The notes under the pieces: generated by a model
Databases searched by the model: none
What the model saw: the letters and a program-made list of their open reading frames with translations, nothing else
Told to the model about the DNA's origin: nothing
Source of the DNA: Candidatus Nanohaloarchaea archaeon
GTDB taxonomy: Archaea; EX4484-52; DAOVKX01
Direction of reading: 5' to 3'
Assembly (NCBI GenBank): GCA_030631505.1
Contig: DAOVKX010000006.1
Coordinates: forward strand, 1 to 22,656
DNA length: 22,656 bases
Shown: piece by piece, positions 16,114-22,656 of the stretch
How positions within the stretch are numbered: position 1 is the stretch's first letter
How the letters are laid out: every line of letters begins with the position of its first letter
Made by a program: the position numbers and the translations under genes

Positions 16114-16719
16114 TTACTTTTTGACTTTTATTATCTGAAATATATTAGGAAACATTTTCTCTTTTTTAATAATCTTAAAATGTTTTTCCAGAATAGGAGT
16201 TATTTCCTGCCCGTAATATTTATGGTCGCCTTCTTCATGTTCATTAAAATGACTTAAAAACCAAAAAACAAAATCATTTAATCTTGTTCTTATTGGATAG
16301 CCAAATACCCCCACACCGCCAGGTTTAAGGACTCTTTTAATTTCCTTTATACCCTTTTCCGGATTTGAAAGATGTTCCAAAACACTTATGCCAATTACAG
16401 CATCAAATGTGTTATTTTTAAATGATAATTTTTCTGCATTTTCTTTTCTAACATCAATGTCAGGAAAATTCTTTTGAACTTCATTTAAATAAGGATGTAT
16501 ATCCGTGCCGACAACTTTTTTGGAGCGTTTTTTTAATTCTGGAAATAAAATACCGCTCCCGCAGCCAATTTCAAGAATTTTTGAATAGTTTTTGCCAAGA
16601 AGAGCCAAGGGTTTAGTCAATCTGCTCAACCAGACATTTTTGGCTATAGGAACATAATACAATCTTGCAGGATCTCCAGAACCGGTTTTGATTATTTTTC
16701 CCTTTGATGGCAGTTTCAT
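16114..16719 (-). CDS. Class I SAM-dependent methyltransferase
   Basis: A 201-residue methyltransferase. LEIGCGSG (residues 49-56) is motif I, GTDIHP carries the acidic ribose contact, ENAEKLSF is motif II, and GISVLEHLSNPEKGIKEIKRVLKPGG is the conserved type 11 core. It is short for the family and lacks an extra substrate domain. It should methylate a sugar or lipid intermediate. The gene stands alone on the minus strand, converging on the radical SAM gene with 23 bp between the stops. Its ATG at 16719 lies about 25 bp after a TATA-like AATAAATATAAT (read on the minus strand), so the message is probably leaderless. Confidence 0.88.
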   Translation of the reverse strand: MKLPSKGKIIKTGSGDPARLYYVPIAKNVWLSRLTKPLALLGKNYSKILEIGCGSGILFPELKKRSKKVVGTDIHPYLNEVQKNFPDIDVRKENAEKLSFKNNTFDAVIGISVLEHLSNPEKGIKEIKRVLKPGGVGVFGYPIRTRLNDFVFWFLSHFNEHEEGDHKYYGQEITPILEKHFKIIKKEKMFPNIFQIIKVKK

Positions 16720-16775
16720 TTTAAAAACTTTAAAGTATTATATTTATTAGTATTAATATCCTTGTTGGTGTTTAT
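16720..16775. promoter_or_regulatory. Divergent promoter shared by methyltransferase and GT2 genes
   Basis: ATTATATTTATTAG at 16737-16750 is TATA-like on both strands. It lies about 25 bp from the methyltransferase ATG (16719) and about 30 bp from the GT2 ATG (16776), so one element may serve both genes. Confidence 0.5.
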
Positions 16776-17489
16776 ATGCTTATTTCAATAATTGTTCCTG
16801 CGCATAACGAAGAAGAAAACATACCGATGCTCATTGATGATTTGCAGAAGATGATTAAAAAAAGTAAATTAAATGCAGAAGTATTGATTGTTAATGACCA
16901 CAGCACAGACAATACACAACAGGTTGTAGAAGAAATGATGAAGCAATACAGGAATCTTAGACTGCTGAATCGGGGTAGCAAAATTCGAGGTATGGGAGCT
17001 ACTCTAAAAGATGGAGTATATAATGCAAAAGGGGAATATATTGTGTGGGTTATGGGTGATGCTTCAGATAATCTCAATACAATTCCTAAATTCATAAAAA
17101 AATTAGATTCCGGGGCGGACATTGTTTTTGGCTCAAGGTATATAGCAAATGCTTCTCCGGGCGATTTAGACCATTTTAAAATGCTGCTTAGCATGGGGTT
17201 TTCCCAGCTAAACAAATTTTTTTTCCGTTACAAAGTTAATGACATAACAAATGCATTTAGAGCGTTTAGGAAAGATATTTTTTATGATTTAGATATAAAA
17301 TCCAATGATTTCGCCATTTCACCTGAACTTGCATTAAAAGCCCATATTGTTGGTTATAAGCTTGAAGAGGTGCCAACAATTTATAAGGATAGAGAAAAAG
17401 GCATACCAAAGTTCAAAGTAGGACGTATGGGAATAAGTTATATTTTAATCATGATAAAATCATTTTTATTTAAATTTAAGAGAAAGTGA
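16776..17489 (+). CDS. GT2 family glycosyltransferase, dolichol-phosphate mannosyltransferase-like
   Basis: A 237-residue GT-A enzyme. It starts SIIVPAHNEEEN, has NDHSTDNT (residues 40-47) instead of the usual DDGS, and MGDASDN (93-99) where most relatives have a DxD such as DADLQ. GSRYIANASPGD and NAFRAFRKD are typical DPM1-like features. No full membrane anchor follows, only a basic hydrophobic end. It should pass a sugar from a nucleotide-sugar to polyprenyl phosphate. The GDASD form is known in a subgroup of this family, so activity is likely. It is the first gene of a + strand run in which the next gene starts four bases after its stop. Confidence 0.88.
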   Translation: MLISIIVPAHNEEENIPMLIDDLQKMIKKSKLNAEVLIVNDHSTDNTQQVVEEMMKQYRNLRLLNRGSKIRGMGATLKDGVYNAKGEYIVWVMGDASDNLNTIPKFIKKLDSGADIVFGSRYIANASPGDLDHFKMLLSMGFSQLNKFFFRYKVNDITNAFRAFRKDIFYDLDIKSNDFAISPELALKAHIVGYKLEEVPTIYKDREKGIPKFKVGRMGISYILIMIKSFLFKFKRK

Positions 17490-17493
17490 TTAA

Positions 17494-18006
17494 ATGAAAG
17501 GATTTAACGAAGATAGGTACTATTCAAAAAACCCGATTATGAATTATTATTTTAATAAGTTCATGAACGAAGGAATAAAACTTATTGGTAATGAAAGTTT
17601 CATATTGGATTTTGGTTGTGGTGAAAGTGTATTAAAAAAGAAACTACTAGACAAAAAAATTGTTGGATATGATATAAACCCTGAGTTATCTGATGTTAAA
17701 GACTACAAAAAATTAAAGCCCGATGTAATTTTTTGCTCCAATGTTTTTGAGCATCTCACTAAAGAAAAATTAAGAAGAACTTTGAAGAATTTTATAAAAA
17801 TGAAACCCCGATATCTTGTAACAATACAGCCAAATGAGTGGTTGTTGTTTAAACTAGGAGGAAAACTATTCAGAAGAAAGGTTTATGAAGAGCACATATT
17901 GCAGAGACATGAGGTTTATGAAGAAGTTAGCAAATATTTTAAGTTAATTACAAACAAACCTATTCTCTTATGGACAATCCATGTGGCAAAGTGGGAGATT
18001 AAATGA
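17494..18006 (+). CDS. Small SAM-dependent methyltransferase
   Basis: A 170-residue methyltransferase-like protein. LDFGCGES (residues 38-45) is motif I and VGYDINPE carries the following acid. FCSNVFEHLTKEKLRRTLKNF matches the post-II region of type 11/12 enzymes. It is shorter than usual, so the C-terminal part of the fold is minimal. A GTGAT lies just before the ATG and may act as a ribosome-binding site. Its TGA overlaps the ATG of the next GT-C gene (ATGA), so the two are probably made together. The target may be the sugar added by that glycosyltransferase, but this is inference. Confidence 0.8.
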   Translation: MKGFNEDRYYSKNPIMNYYFNKFMNEGIKLIGNESFILDFGCGESVLKKKLLDKKIVGYDINPELSDVKDYKKLKPDVIFCSNVFEHLTKEKLRRTLKNFIKMKPRYLVTIQPNEWLLFKLGGKLFRRKVYEEHILQRHEVYEEVSKYFKLITNKPILLWTIHVAKWEIK

Positions 18007-19862
18007 AACCAACTAAGTTACTTATTCTTTTAGGTATAACTCCACTCGCAATAACATTATCTATGTTCTATTTATCCTTGCTTCTTCCACTTAAAAGCTG
18101 TTTTGTTTTGCCAATAGTTTTTATAGAGTTATTAATTTTAGTTTATTTTTTTAGAGATTCTAAAAAATCAAAAATTCTAAAAAATCAAAAATTCTTGGAA
18201 TCTAAAAATACTAAAGGCATTTTTCAGGTTTTTGGAATCAAAAAAAAACTACATCTATTTTTAGATTCTTTCCGAGTAAAACTTAAAAAAATAACTCATT
18301 TTAACTTATTCTTATTTTCTATACTTCTACTATTCTTCTTATTTTCTATTTATCTTGCAGTAACAAACCCATTTGACTGGTGGGATACATTATACAGGAG
18401 AGCATTACAGGGAAAGATATTTTTCGAGCAGCAGAGAATTATTTCCCCACCAATAGCACTGGAGGATTTTAACTATAATTCAGTTTTTGAGTCAAGAACT
18501 TTATTGTTCCCCTTATTATTCACACTTAGCCATATGTTTTTTAGCCAGTTCATAGAGTTGCCGACAAGATTTATCCCGATATTCTTTACATTATTCACAG
18601 TAATTGCGCTTTATTGTTTAACAGAGAAATTAAGAAAAGGTTTTGGTCTATTGGCATGCGCATTGTTTTTGACCATCCCTATAGTTTTATCCCAGACAAT
18701 ATCCGGATATGTAGACATAGCGCCGGCGTTTTACCTGTTGCTATCTTTTTACTTTGTAAATATCGCAAGAGAAAAGAAAGAATTAAAATATTGGGCGTTA
18801 TCTGGAATTTTTCTTGGCGGTATGGTTTGGGCAAGGGAAGGGACAGTAATTTTGGTTGGGTTGCTTATGCTTTCTTTAATCATAGAAAACATACTTCAAA
18901 AACGAAAAATAGAACTAAAGAACTATGCAGTTGTTGCATTATTGGCTTTTATTGTTGTAGGTCCTTTTTTTATTAGGAGTTTTGTTCTATCAGGTATGTT
19001 TGCTCCCCCCATAGATTATCCTTTTTTTACACCGCATCAGGAAATAGGAGTTGAACAAGGAGTAGTTGCACAGGTGGAATATTTAAGACAAGATAAATTA
19101 GTGGGTGTTTTTGATTTTTCAAGACTTTTACTGTTCTTTTTCAGAGTAGATTCTTTGGGCTTTGTTGCTTTATTATCTTTAATCGGTTTTTATTATTTTT
19201 CAAAACAACAAAAAGAGAATAGGTTTATGGCATATTTTTATGTTTCGTCCTTAATCTTTTGGGTGGCTTTTCTGCCGTTCCATAGTGGAGGAAGATACTA
19301 TTTAACAATACTTCCTCTATTCTGTTTAATTGCAGTGTTTAACCCGTTTTTTGAAAGGAAGAAAATCCAGGCTATTTTATGCATACTTATCGCAGGATCT
19401 CTAATAGTGTCTTTGTTTTGGATTACCGATGGTTTTTCTATCACATATGGAAATAAAACCAGAATTGTAGATGGAGATCATGGTTTAAGAGCAGTAAAAA
19501 CATCAACAGATGTTATAAATAATCTAAACACAAATAACAAAAAAATAGTAACTGCAGATACTCGCTTTAATGCGTATTTTTTAAACAGCGTTTCTTGGTG
19601 TTCAATAGCAAATCCCCATTTATCAAAATTATTAATTTCAAATGAAGAACAAACATTAGAATATATTAAAGAAAAAGACATAGGATTTATTGTTTTTGCT
19701 CCCTGGATGGAATCACGTTATAATATGACTTTATGGGCTCTTGTGCGAAATGAAAGCTATTTTGAGAAAATATTTGATTATCCTGTATGGTCTAAGGAAA
19801 ATTATCCTAATGAAAAAATATTTTGGTATGATAATTTATATATTTATCAACTGATTGTTTAA
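18003..19862 (+). CDS. GT-C fold integral membrane glycosyltransferase, copy 5, with extra N-terminal membrane segment
   Basis: A 619-residue polytopic protein. An N-terminal part (residues 1-51) forms two membrane helices, followed by a lysine-rich linker (52-98), and then a standard GT-C domain. The GT-C part begins with a membrane helix and the acidic loop NPFDWWDTLYRRALQG (Asp125, Asp128). After it come REGTVILVG and a long series of helices. A soluble tail runs from about residue 490 to the end. The first two helices are additional to the usual GT39 plan. The linker is encoded by a 17-bp tandem duplication at 18157-18195. Removing or adding one unit would bring a stop codon into frame, so full-length translation depends on the present copy number. 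It should transfer a sugar from a lipid-phosphate donor. Confidence 0.85.
   Translation: MKPTKLLILLGITPLAITLSMFYLSLLLPLKSCFVLPIVFIELLILVYFFRDSKKSKILKNQKFLESKNTKGIFQVFGIKKKLHLFLDSFRVKLKKITHFNLFLFSILLLFFLFSIYLAVTNPFDWWDTLYRRALQGKIFFEQQRIISPPIALEDFNYNSVFESRTLLFPLLFTLSHMFFSQFIELPTRFIPIFFTLFTVIALYCLTEKLRKGFGLLACALFLTIPIVLSQTISGYVDIAPAFYLLLSFYFVNIAREKKELKYWALSGIFLGGMVWAREGTVILVGLLMLSLIIENILQKRKIELKNYAVVALLAFIVVGPFFIRSFVLSGMFAPPIDYPFFTPHQEIGVEQGVVAQVEYLRQDKLVGVFDFSRLLLFFFRVDSLGFVALLSLIGFYYFSKQQKENRFMAYFYVSSLIFWVAFLPFHSGGRYYLTILPLFCLIAVFNPFFERKKIQAILCILIAGSLIVSLFWITDGFSITYGNKTRIVDGDHGLRAVKTSTDVINNLNTNNKKIVTADTRFNAYFLNSVSWCSIANPHLSKLLISNEEQTLEYIKEKDIGFIVFAPWMESRYNMTLWALVRNESYFEKIFDYPVWSKENYPNEKIFWYDNLYIYQLIV
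18157..18195 (+). repeat. 17-bp tandem repeat (2.3 units) inside the GT-C gene
   Basis: The unit ATTCTAAAAAATCAAAA occurs at 18157-18173 and again, unchanged, at 18174-18190. ATTCT follows at 18191-18195. As 17 is not a multiple of three, the two units are read in different frames (SKKSK, then ILKNQK). Confidence 0.95.
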
Positions 19863-19987
19863 TATTAAGAAACAGTTTTAAATATTTAACTTCTGATATA
19901 TTACATAGTTGCTATATTGGAACTGGTTAAGAAATTGAATAGTTTCATTTTTTCCTTTCATTTCAAAAACCGATGTAGGTGAGTATT
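19863..19987 (+). promoter_or_regulatory. Promoter and leader of the second WbpB/D/E-like operon, with ribosome-binding site
   Basis: The gap after the GT-C gene has TATA-like stretches at 19877-19888 (TTTAAATATTTA) and 19895-19903 (GATATATTA). Either would give a leader of roughly 60-80 bases. AGGTGAG at 19977-19983 is a good archaeal ribosome-binding site five bases before a TTG at 19988. This site decides the start of the dehydrogenase gene. Confidence 0.5.
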
Positions 19988-20956
19988 TTGAAAATTCTTT
20001 TGATTGGTGTTGGTGGTTTCGGAAAAAACCACCTTAGAGTGTGGAATGAATTAAATGTTGATTTATATGTTGCGGATTTGAGTACTAAATCATTGGAAAA
20101 ATGCAGTACTTATAATATGAAAAGTGACCACTTGACTACAGATTATCGCGAATTTTTAGATAAAGTTGACGCAGTTGATATTGTAACTCCCACAGACTCT
20201 CATTTTAAACTTTGTAAAGAATGCATTGAAGCAGGAAAGGACGTTTTTGTCGAGAAGCCAATAACACTCTATTCTCACGAAGCAGAAGAATTAATTAGAA
20301 TTTCAGAAAAGAACGGTCAGATTTTACAGGTTGGCCATATATTCAGGTTTAACCCGGCAACAATTTTTATAAAAAAACAAATAGATGAAGGAAAACTGGG
20401 AAAGCTCCGGTATATATTCGGGCATTATATGGGTTTCAAGAGAGCAAGAACTGATGTGGGTGTAACTCACACAGATTCCATTCATTACTTTGATTTGTTC
20501 AACTATTTCTTGGGCAAAAAACCAATAGCTGTGACTTCAGAAACAAGAGATTACCTTGGCAGGGGTCTTGATGATGTGTCTCATGTTATCCTTGATTATG
20601 GCTATGAACTTGCCCATGTTGAGTCAGGTTATTTCCCACCAGAAAACTGGAGGGATTTAACAATTGTTGGGGATAAAGCCACAATAGTTGCTAACATCAT
20701 TGCTCAGGAAGTTAAAATATACAATAATTATCATCAACAAAATGAAAAAGGTGTGTGGATTGCCGTAGAGGAAGGAATCACACATCCAAAAATAATCACA
20801 CAGGAACCTTTAAGATTGGAATTACACCATTTTCTTGAATGTATAGAAAAAAGACAAAAACCACTTGCATCAGCAGAAGACGGACTAAACACATTAAAAA
20901 TTGTTGAAGCTGCTTATAAATCATCTGAAACAGGTATGAAGGTTAAGTTAGAGTAA
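19988..20956 (+). CDS. Gfo/Idh/MocA-family NAD-dependent dehydrogenase (WbpB-like), copy 2
   Basis: A 322-residue oxidoreductase. It begins LKILLIGVGGFGKNHLR with the dinucleotide loop GVGGFG, then has VTPTDSH, the signature VEKP (about residues 88-91), GHIFRFNPA and THTDSIHYFD in the catalytic domain. The last part (PLRLELHHFLECI) also fits. It probably oxidises C3 of a UDP-N-acetylhexosamine or its uronate. I chose the TTG at 19988 because it has a clear ribosome-binding site. The in-frame GTG at 19979 lies inside that site. It is the first gene of a colinear set with an acetyltransferase and an aminotransferase. It is clearly diverged from the copy at 8398, so the two may act on different sugars. 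Confidence 0.87.
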   Translation: MKILLIGVGGFGKNHLRVWNELNVDLYVADLSTKSLEKCSTYNMKSDHLTTDYREFLDKVDAVDIVTPTDSHFKLCKECIEAGKDVFVEKPITLYSHEAEELIRISEKNGQILQVGHIFRFNPATIFIKKQIDEGKLGKLRYIFGHYMGFKRARTDVGVTHTDSIHYFDLFNYFLGKKPIAVTSETRDYLGRGLDDVSHVILDYGYELAHVESGYFPPENWRDLTIVGDKATIVANIIAQEVKIYNNYHQQNEKGVWIAVEEGITHPKIITQEPLRLELHHFLECIEKRQKPLASAEDGLNTLKIVEAAYKSSETGMKVKLE

Positions 20957-20976
20957 GTTTAGCATAAGGTTATTCT

Positions 20977-21633
20977 ATGAACTATAAAATCTACAAAAAT
21001 GTAAAACTCGGAAAAAATGTAATTATAGAGGATTTTGCTGTTGTTGGCAAGCCGCCAAAGGGAAAAGAAGACGGTGAGTTAGAAACAGTTATTGGTGATA
21101 ATTCAATAATTCGTTCTGGCTCTGTTATTTATGCAGGAACAAAAACAGGGAAAAACTTCCAGACAGGCGACAATGCAAGTATAGGCCCATTTTGTGTTTT
21201 TGGAGACTATGTTTCTGTAGGTACAAACAGTGTTGTTTTGGAAGGTTGCCAATTTTCAGGTAACGTAAGGATTCATGCTCTCGTCTTCATTGCAGAACAC
21301 ACAGAAGTAGAGGAAAATTCATGGATAGGTCCCGGCGTCAAGACAGCAAACAACCCTTATCCAAAAGCATTAAATGAAGAATGTGCAAAACATAAAGAAA
21401 TCTCTGAAAAAGAGGGTGCTCCAAAAATTGGAAAATATGTTAGAATTGGTGCCAATGCAACAATTTGTCCATTTGTAAAAATAGGAGATTATACTATCAT
21501 CGGAGCGGGTTCTGTTGTAACAAAAGAGGTTTCTTCAAAAGCTGTTGTTGTTGGAAATCCTGCAAAAATAATTAAATACATTGACGACATAAAATGTAAC
21601 TATTGTGGAAAAAAACCTTATGTGATAAAATGA
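20977..21633 (+). CDS. Left-handed beta-helix N-acetyltransferase (WbpD-like), copy 2
   Basis: A 218-residue hexapeptide-repeat acyltransferase. Repeats of the form IGDNSIIRSG, IGPFCVFGD and IGKYVRIGANATIC build the beta-helix, and GAGSVVTKEV is followed by VGNPAKIIKYI. A loop with WIGPGVKTANNPYPK fits the active-site region. It should acetylate the 3-amino group made by the next enzyme. Only one cysteine pair (Cys207, Cys210) is left at the C-terminus, against two pairs in the first copy, so a zinc ribbon is incomplete here. It starts 20 bp after the dehydrogenase, and its TGA overlaps the aminotransferase ATG as ATGA. Confidence 0.87.
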   Translation: MNYKIYKNVKLGKNVIIEDFAVVGKPPKGKEDGELETVIGDNSIIRSGSVIYAGTKTGKNFQTGDNASIGPFCVFGDYVSVGTNSVVLEGCQFSGNVRIHALVFIAEHTEVEENSWIGPGVKTANNPYPKALNEECAKHKEISEKEGAPKIGKYVRIGANATICPFVKIGDYTIIGAGSVVTKEVSSKAVVVGNPAKIIKYIDDIKCNYCGKKPYVIK

Positions 21634-22656
21634 AAATACCTTTGTCAAAGTCTTACATGGATGAAGAAACAAAAGAAAAAGTAATTGAAGTTTTGGATTC
21701 CGGTTGGTTTATATTGGGAAAAAACTGCAAAGAATTTGAAAAAGAATTTGCTGAAAAAATGGGAGCAAGTCACGCAGTTCTCACAAACTCAGGAACTTCT
21801 GCTATAATGCTGAGTTTAACATCTTTAGGAATAAAAGAAGGAGATGAAGTTCTTGTACCATCACATACAGCGTTTCCTACAATAGAACCTGTTTTTCATT
21901 GCGGAGCAAAACCAGTATTTCTTGATATTGATGATACATACACAGTTGACCCTGATAAAATAGAAGAAAAAATCACAGAAAAAACAAAAGCCATAATTGT
22001 TGTTCATATTTATGGGCATCCTGGAAATATGGATGAAATAAAAGAGATAGCAGACAAGCACAGTTTATTCTTGGTTGAAGATTGCTGTCAGGCACATAGT
22101 GCAGAGTACAAAAACAAGAAAGTGGGTACATTTGGCGATGTTGGGTGCTTTTCGTTTTATCCGTCAAAGAACATGACTGTTGCAGGAGATGGCGGTATCC
22201 TAATAACAAACAACTCAGATATTGCGGAAAAAGTAAGAATGTTGAGAAACCATGGAAGAAAAGATAAATATCTGCATGAACTGGTTGGATATAACCTGAG
22301 ATTTAATGAAGTTCAGGCAGCAATTGGAAGAATACAACTGCAAAAACTTGATTCTTTTAATAATATGAGAAGGAAAAATTCTCAGATATATAATGAGAAA
22401 CTAAAAGATTTACCAATAACTTTACCTTCAGAAAAAGAATGGGCTAAATCTGTTTATCATCTTTATGTGATACGAACAGAAAAAAGAGATGAATTGGCAG
22501 AATTTTTAAAACAAAATGGCATTGCTACAGGAGTGCATTATCCAATACCAAATCATCTGCAACCTGCGGTAAAAAATCTTATGAAAACAACAGAATTACC
22601 TGTTACAGAAAAAATAGTTAATGAAATCATTTCCTTGCCAATGTTTCCAGAATTAA
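21630..22656 (+). CDS. DegT/DnrJ/EryC1 PLP-dependent sugar aminotransferase (WbpE-like), copy 2, 3'-truncated by the window edge
   Basis: The frame is open from the ATG at 21630 to the end of the window, giving 342 residues of a protein usually about 360-380 long. It starts MKIPLSKSYMDEETKE. NSGTSAIMLSL binds the cofactor phosphate, EDCCQAHSAEY has the conserved Asp, and Lys180 in FSFYPSKN should hold PLP. The C-terminal region includes GVHYPIPNHLQPA. It should aminate a 3-keto UDP-sugar. The start overlaps the acetyltransferase stop, and GTGAT just upstream may be the ribosome-binding site. Residue numbering of its key sites equals that of the first copy through Lys180, with no gap, but much of the N-terminal sequence differs. 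Confidence 0.9.
   Translation, partial: MKIPLSKSYMDEETKEKVIEVLDSGWFILGKNCKEFEKEFAEKMGASHAVLTNSGTSAIMLSLTSLGIKEGDEVLVPSHTAFPTIEPVFHCGAKPVFLDIDDTYTVDPDKIEEKITEKTKAIIVVHIYGHPGNMDEIKEIADKHSLFLVEDCCQAHSAEYKNKKVGTFGDVGCFSFYPSKNMTVAGDGGILITNNSDIAEKVRMLRNHGRKDKYLHELVGYNLRFNEVQAAIGRIQLQKLDSFNNMRRKNSQIYNEKLKDLPITLPSEKEWAKSVYHLYVIRTEKRDELAEFLKQNGIATGVHYPIPNHLQPAVKNLMKTTELPVTEKIVNEIISLPMFPEL
21952..22007 (+). repeat. 56-bp block shared with the first aminotransferase gene (10715-10770, minus strand)
   Basis: This block matches the minus strand of 10715-10770 at 55 of 56 bases (difference at 21993), while the flanking DNA of the two genes is diverged. Confidence 0.85.

Noticed and set aside
1..22656. CRISPR array, transposase or integrase genes
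   Set aside because: No regularly spaced repeats and no recognisable intact transposase or integrase motifs were found. The decayed region at 14371-14905 is the only possible mobile-element relic.

Overview
The window is an AT-rich stretch that is almost entirely a surface-glycan (lipid-linked oligosaccharide) biosynthesis locus, probably from an archaeon. The archaeal assignment is an inference. Several genes lack a ribosome-binding site and carry a TATA-like box about 26 bases before the start codon, which is typical of archaeal leaderless transcripts. Where ribosome-binding sites do occur they are of the AGGTGA type, matching the archaeal 16S rRNA 3' end. The enzyme set (several GT-C integral membrane glycosyltransferases, DPM-like GT2 enzymes, and Gfo/Idh plus acetyltransferase plus DegT aminotransferase sets) resembles archaeal N-glycan and S-layer glycan loci. 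The phylum cannot be told from the sequence.

Layout. Positions 1-4313 (+) hold the 3' part of an AsnB-type amidotransferase and two GT-C glycosyltransferases. Positions 4259-6461 hold a methyltransferase (-), a PHP phosphoesterase (+) and a UbiA-family prenyltransferase (-), packed with overlapping 3' ends and a 30-bp divergent promoter. A third GT-C gene (6515-8128) is followed by a 211-bp broken copy of the 3' end of a radical SAM gene. Positions 8398-11754 carry a first dehydrogenase / acetyltransferase / aminotransferase set (WbpB/D/E-like), with the acetyltransferase on the opposite strand, plus a GT2 gene. Positions 11935-14308 carry a fourth GT-C gene and a GT2 gene, followed by about 600 bp of apparently decayed sequence. 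The intact radical SAM gene is at 14906-16090, then a methyltransferase (-). A + strand run from 16776 to the window end contains GT2, methyltransferase, a fifth GT-C gene, and a second, colinear WbpB/D/E-like operon cut by the window edge.

How the genes fit together (inference from families). The two WbpB/D/E-like sets should turn a UDP-N-acetylhexosaminuronate or UDP-GlcNAc into 2,3-diamino/diacetamido sugars. The AsnB-type enzyme could amidate a uronic acid. The GT2 enzymes would load sugars on nucleotide-sugar or polyprenyl-phosphate acceptors, and the GT-C enzymes would transfer sugars from polyprenyl-phosphate donors outside the membrane. UbiA plus PHP could make an unusual polyprenyl-phosphate pentose donor. 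The methyltransferases and radical SAM enzyme would decorate the glycan. No oligosaccharyltransferase, flippase or UDP-sugar 6-dehydrogenase is visible here.

The most interesting observations are a 17-bp tandem duplication in the fifth GT-C gene that looks able to switch its frame on and off, the duplicated radical SAM 3' fragment, a 56-bp near-identical block shared by two otherwise diverged aminotransferase genes, the UbiA-PHP pair, and a tiny divergent leaderless promoter in which each TATA box abuts or overlaps the other gene's start.
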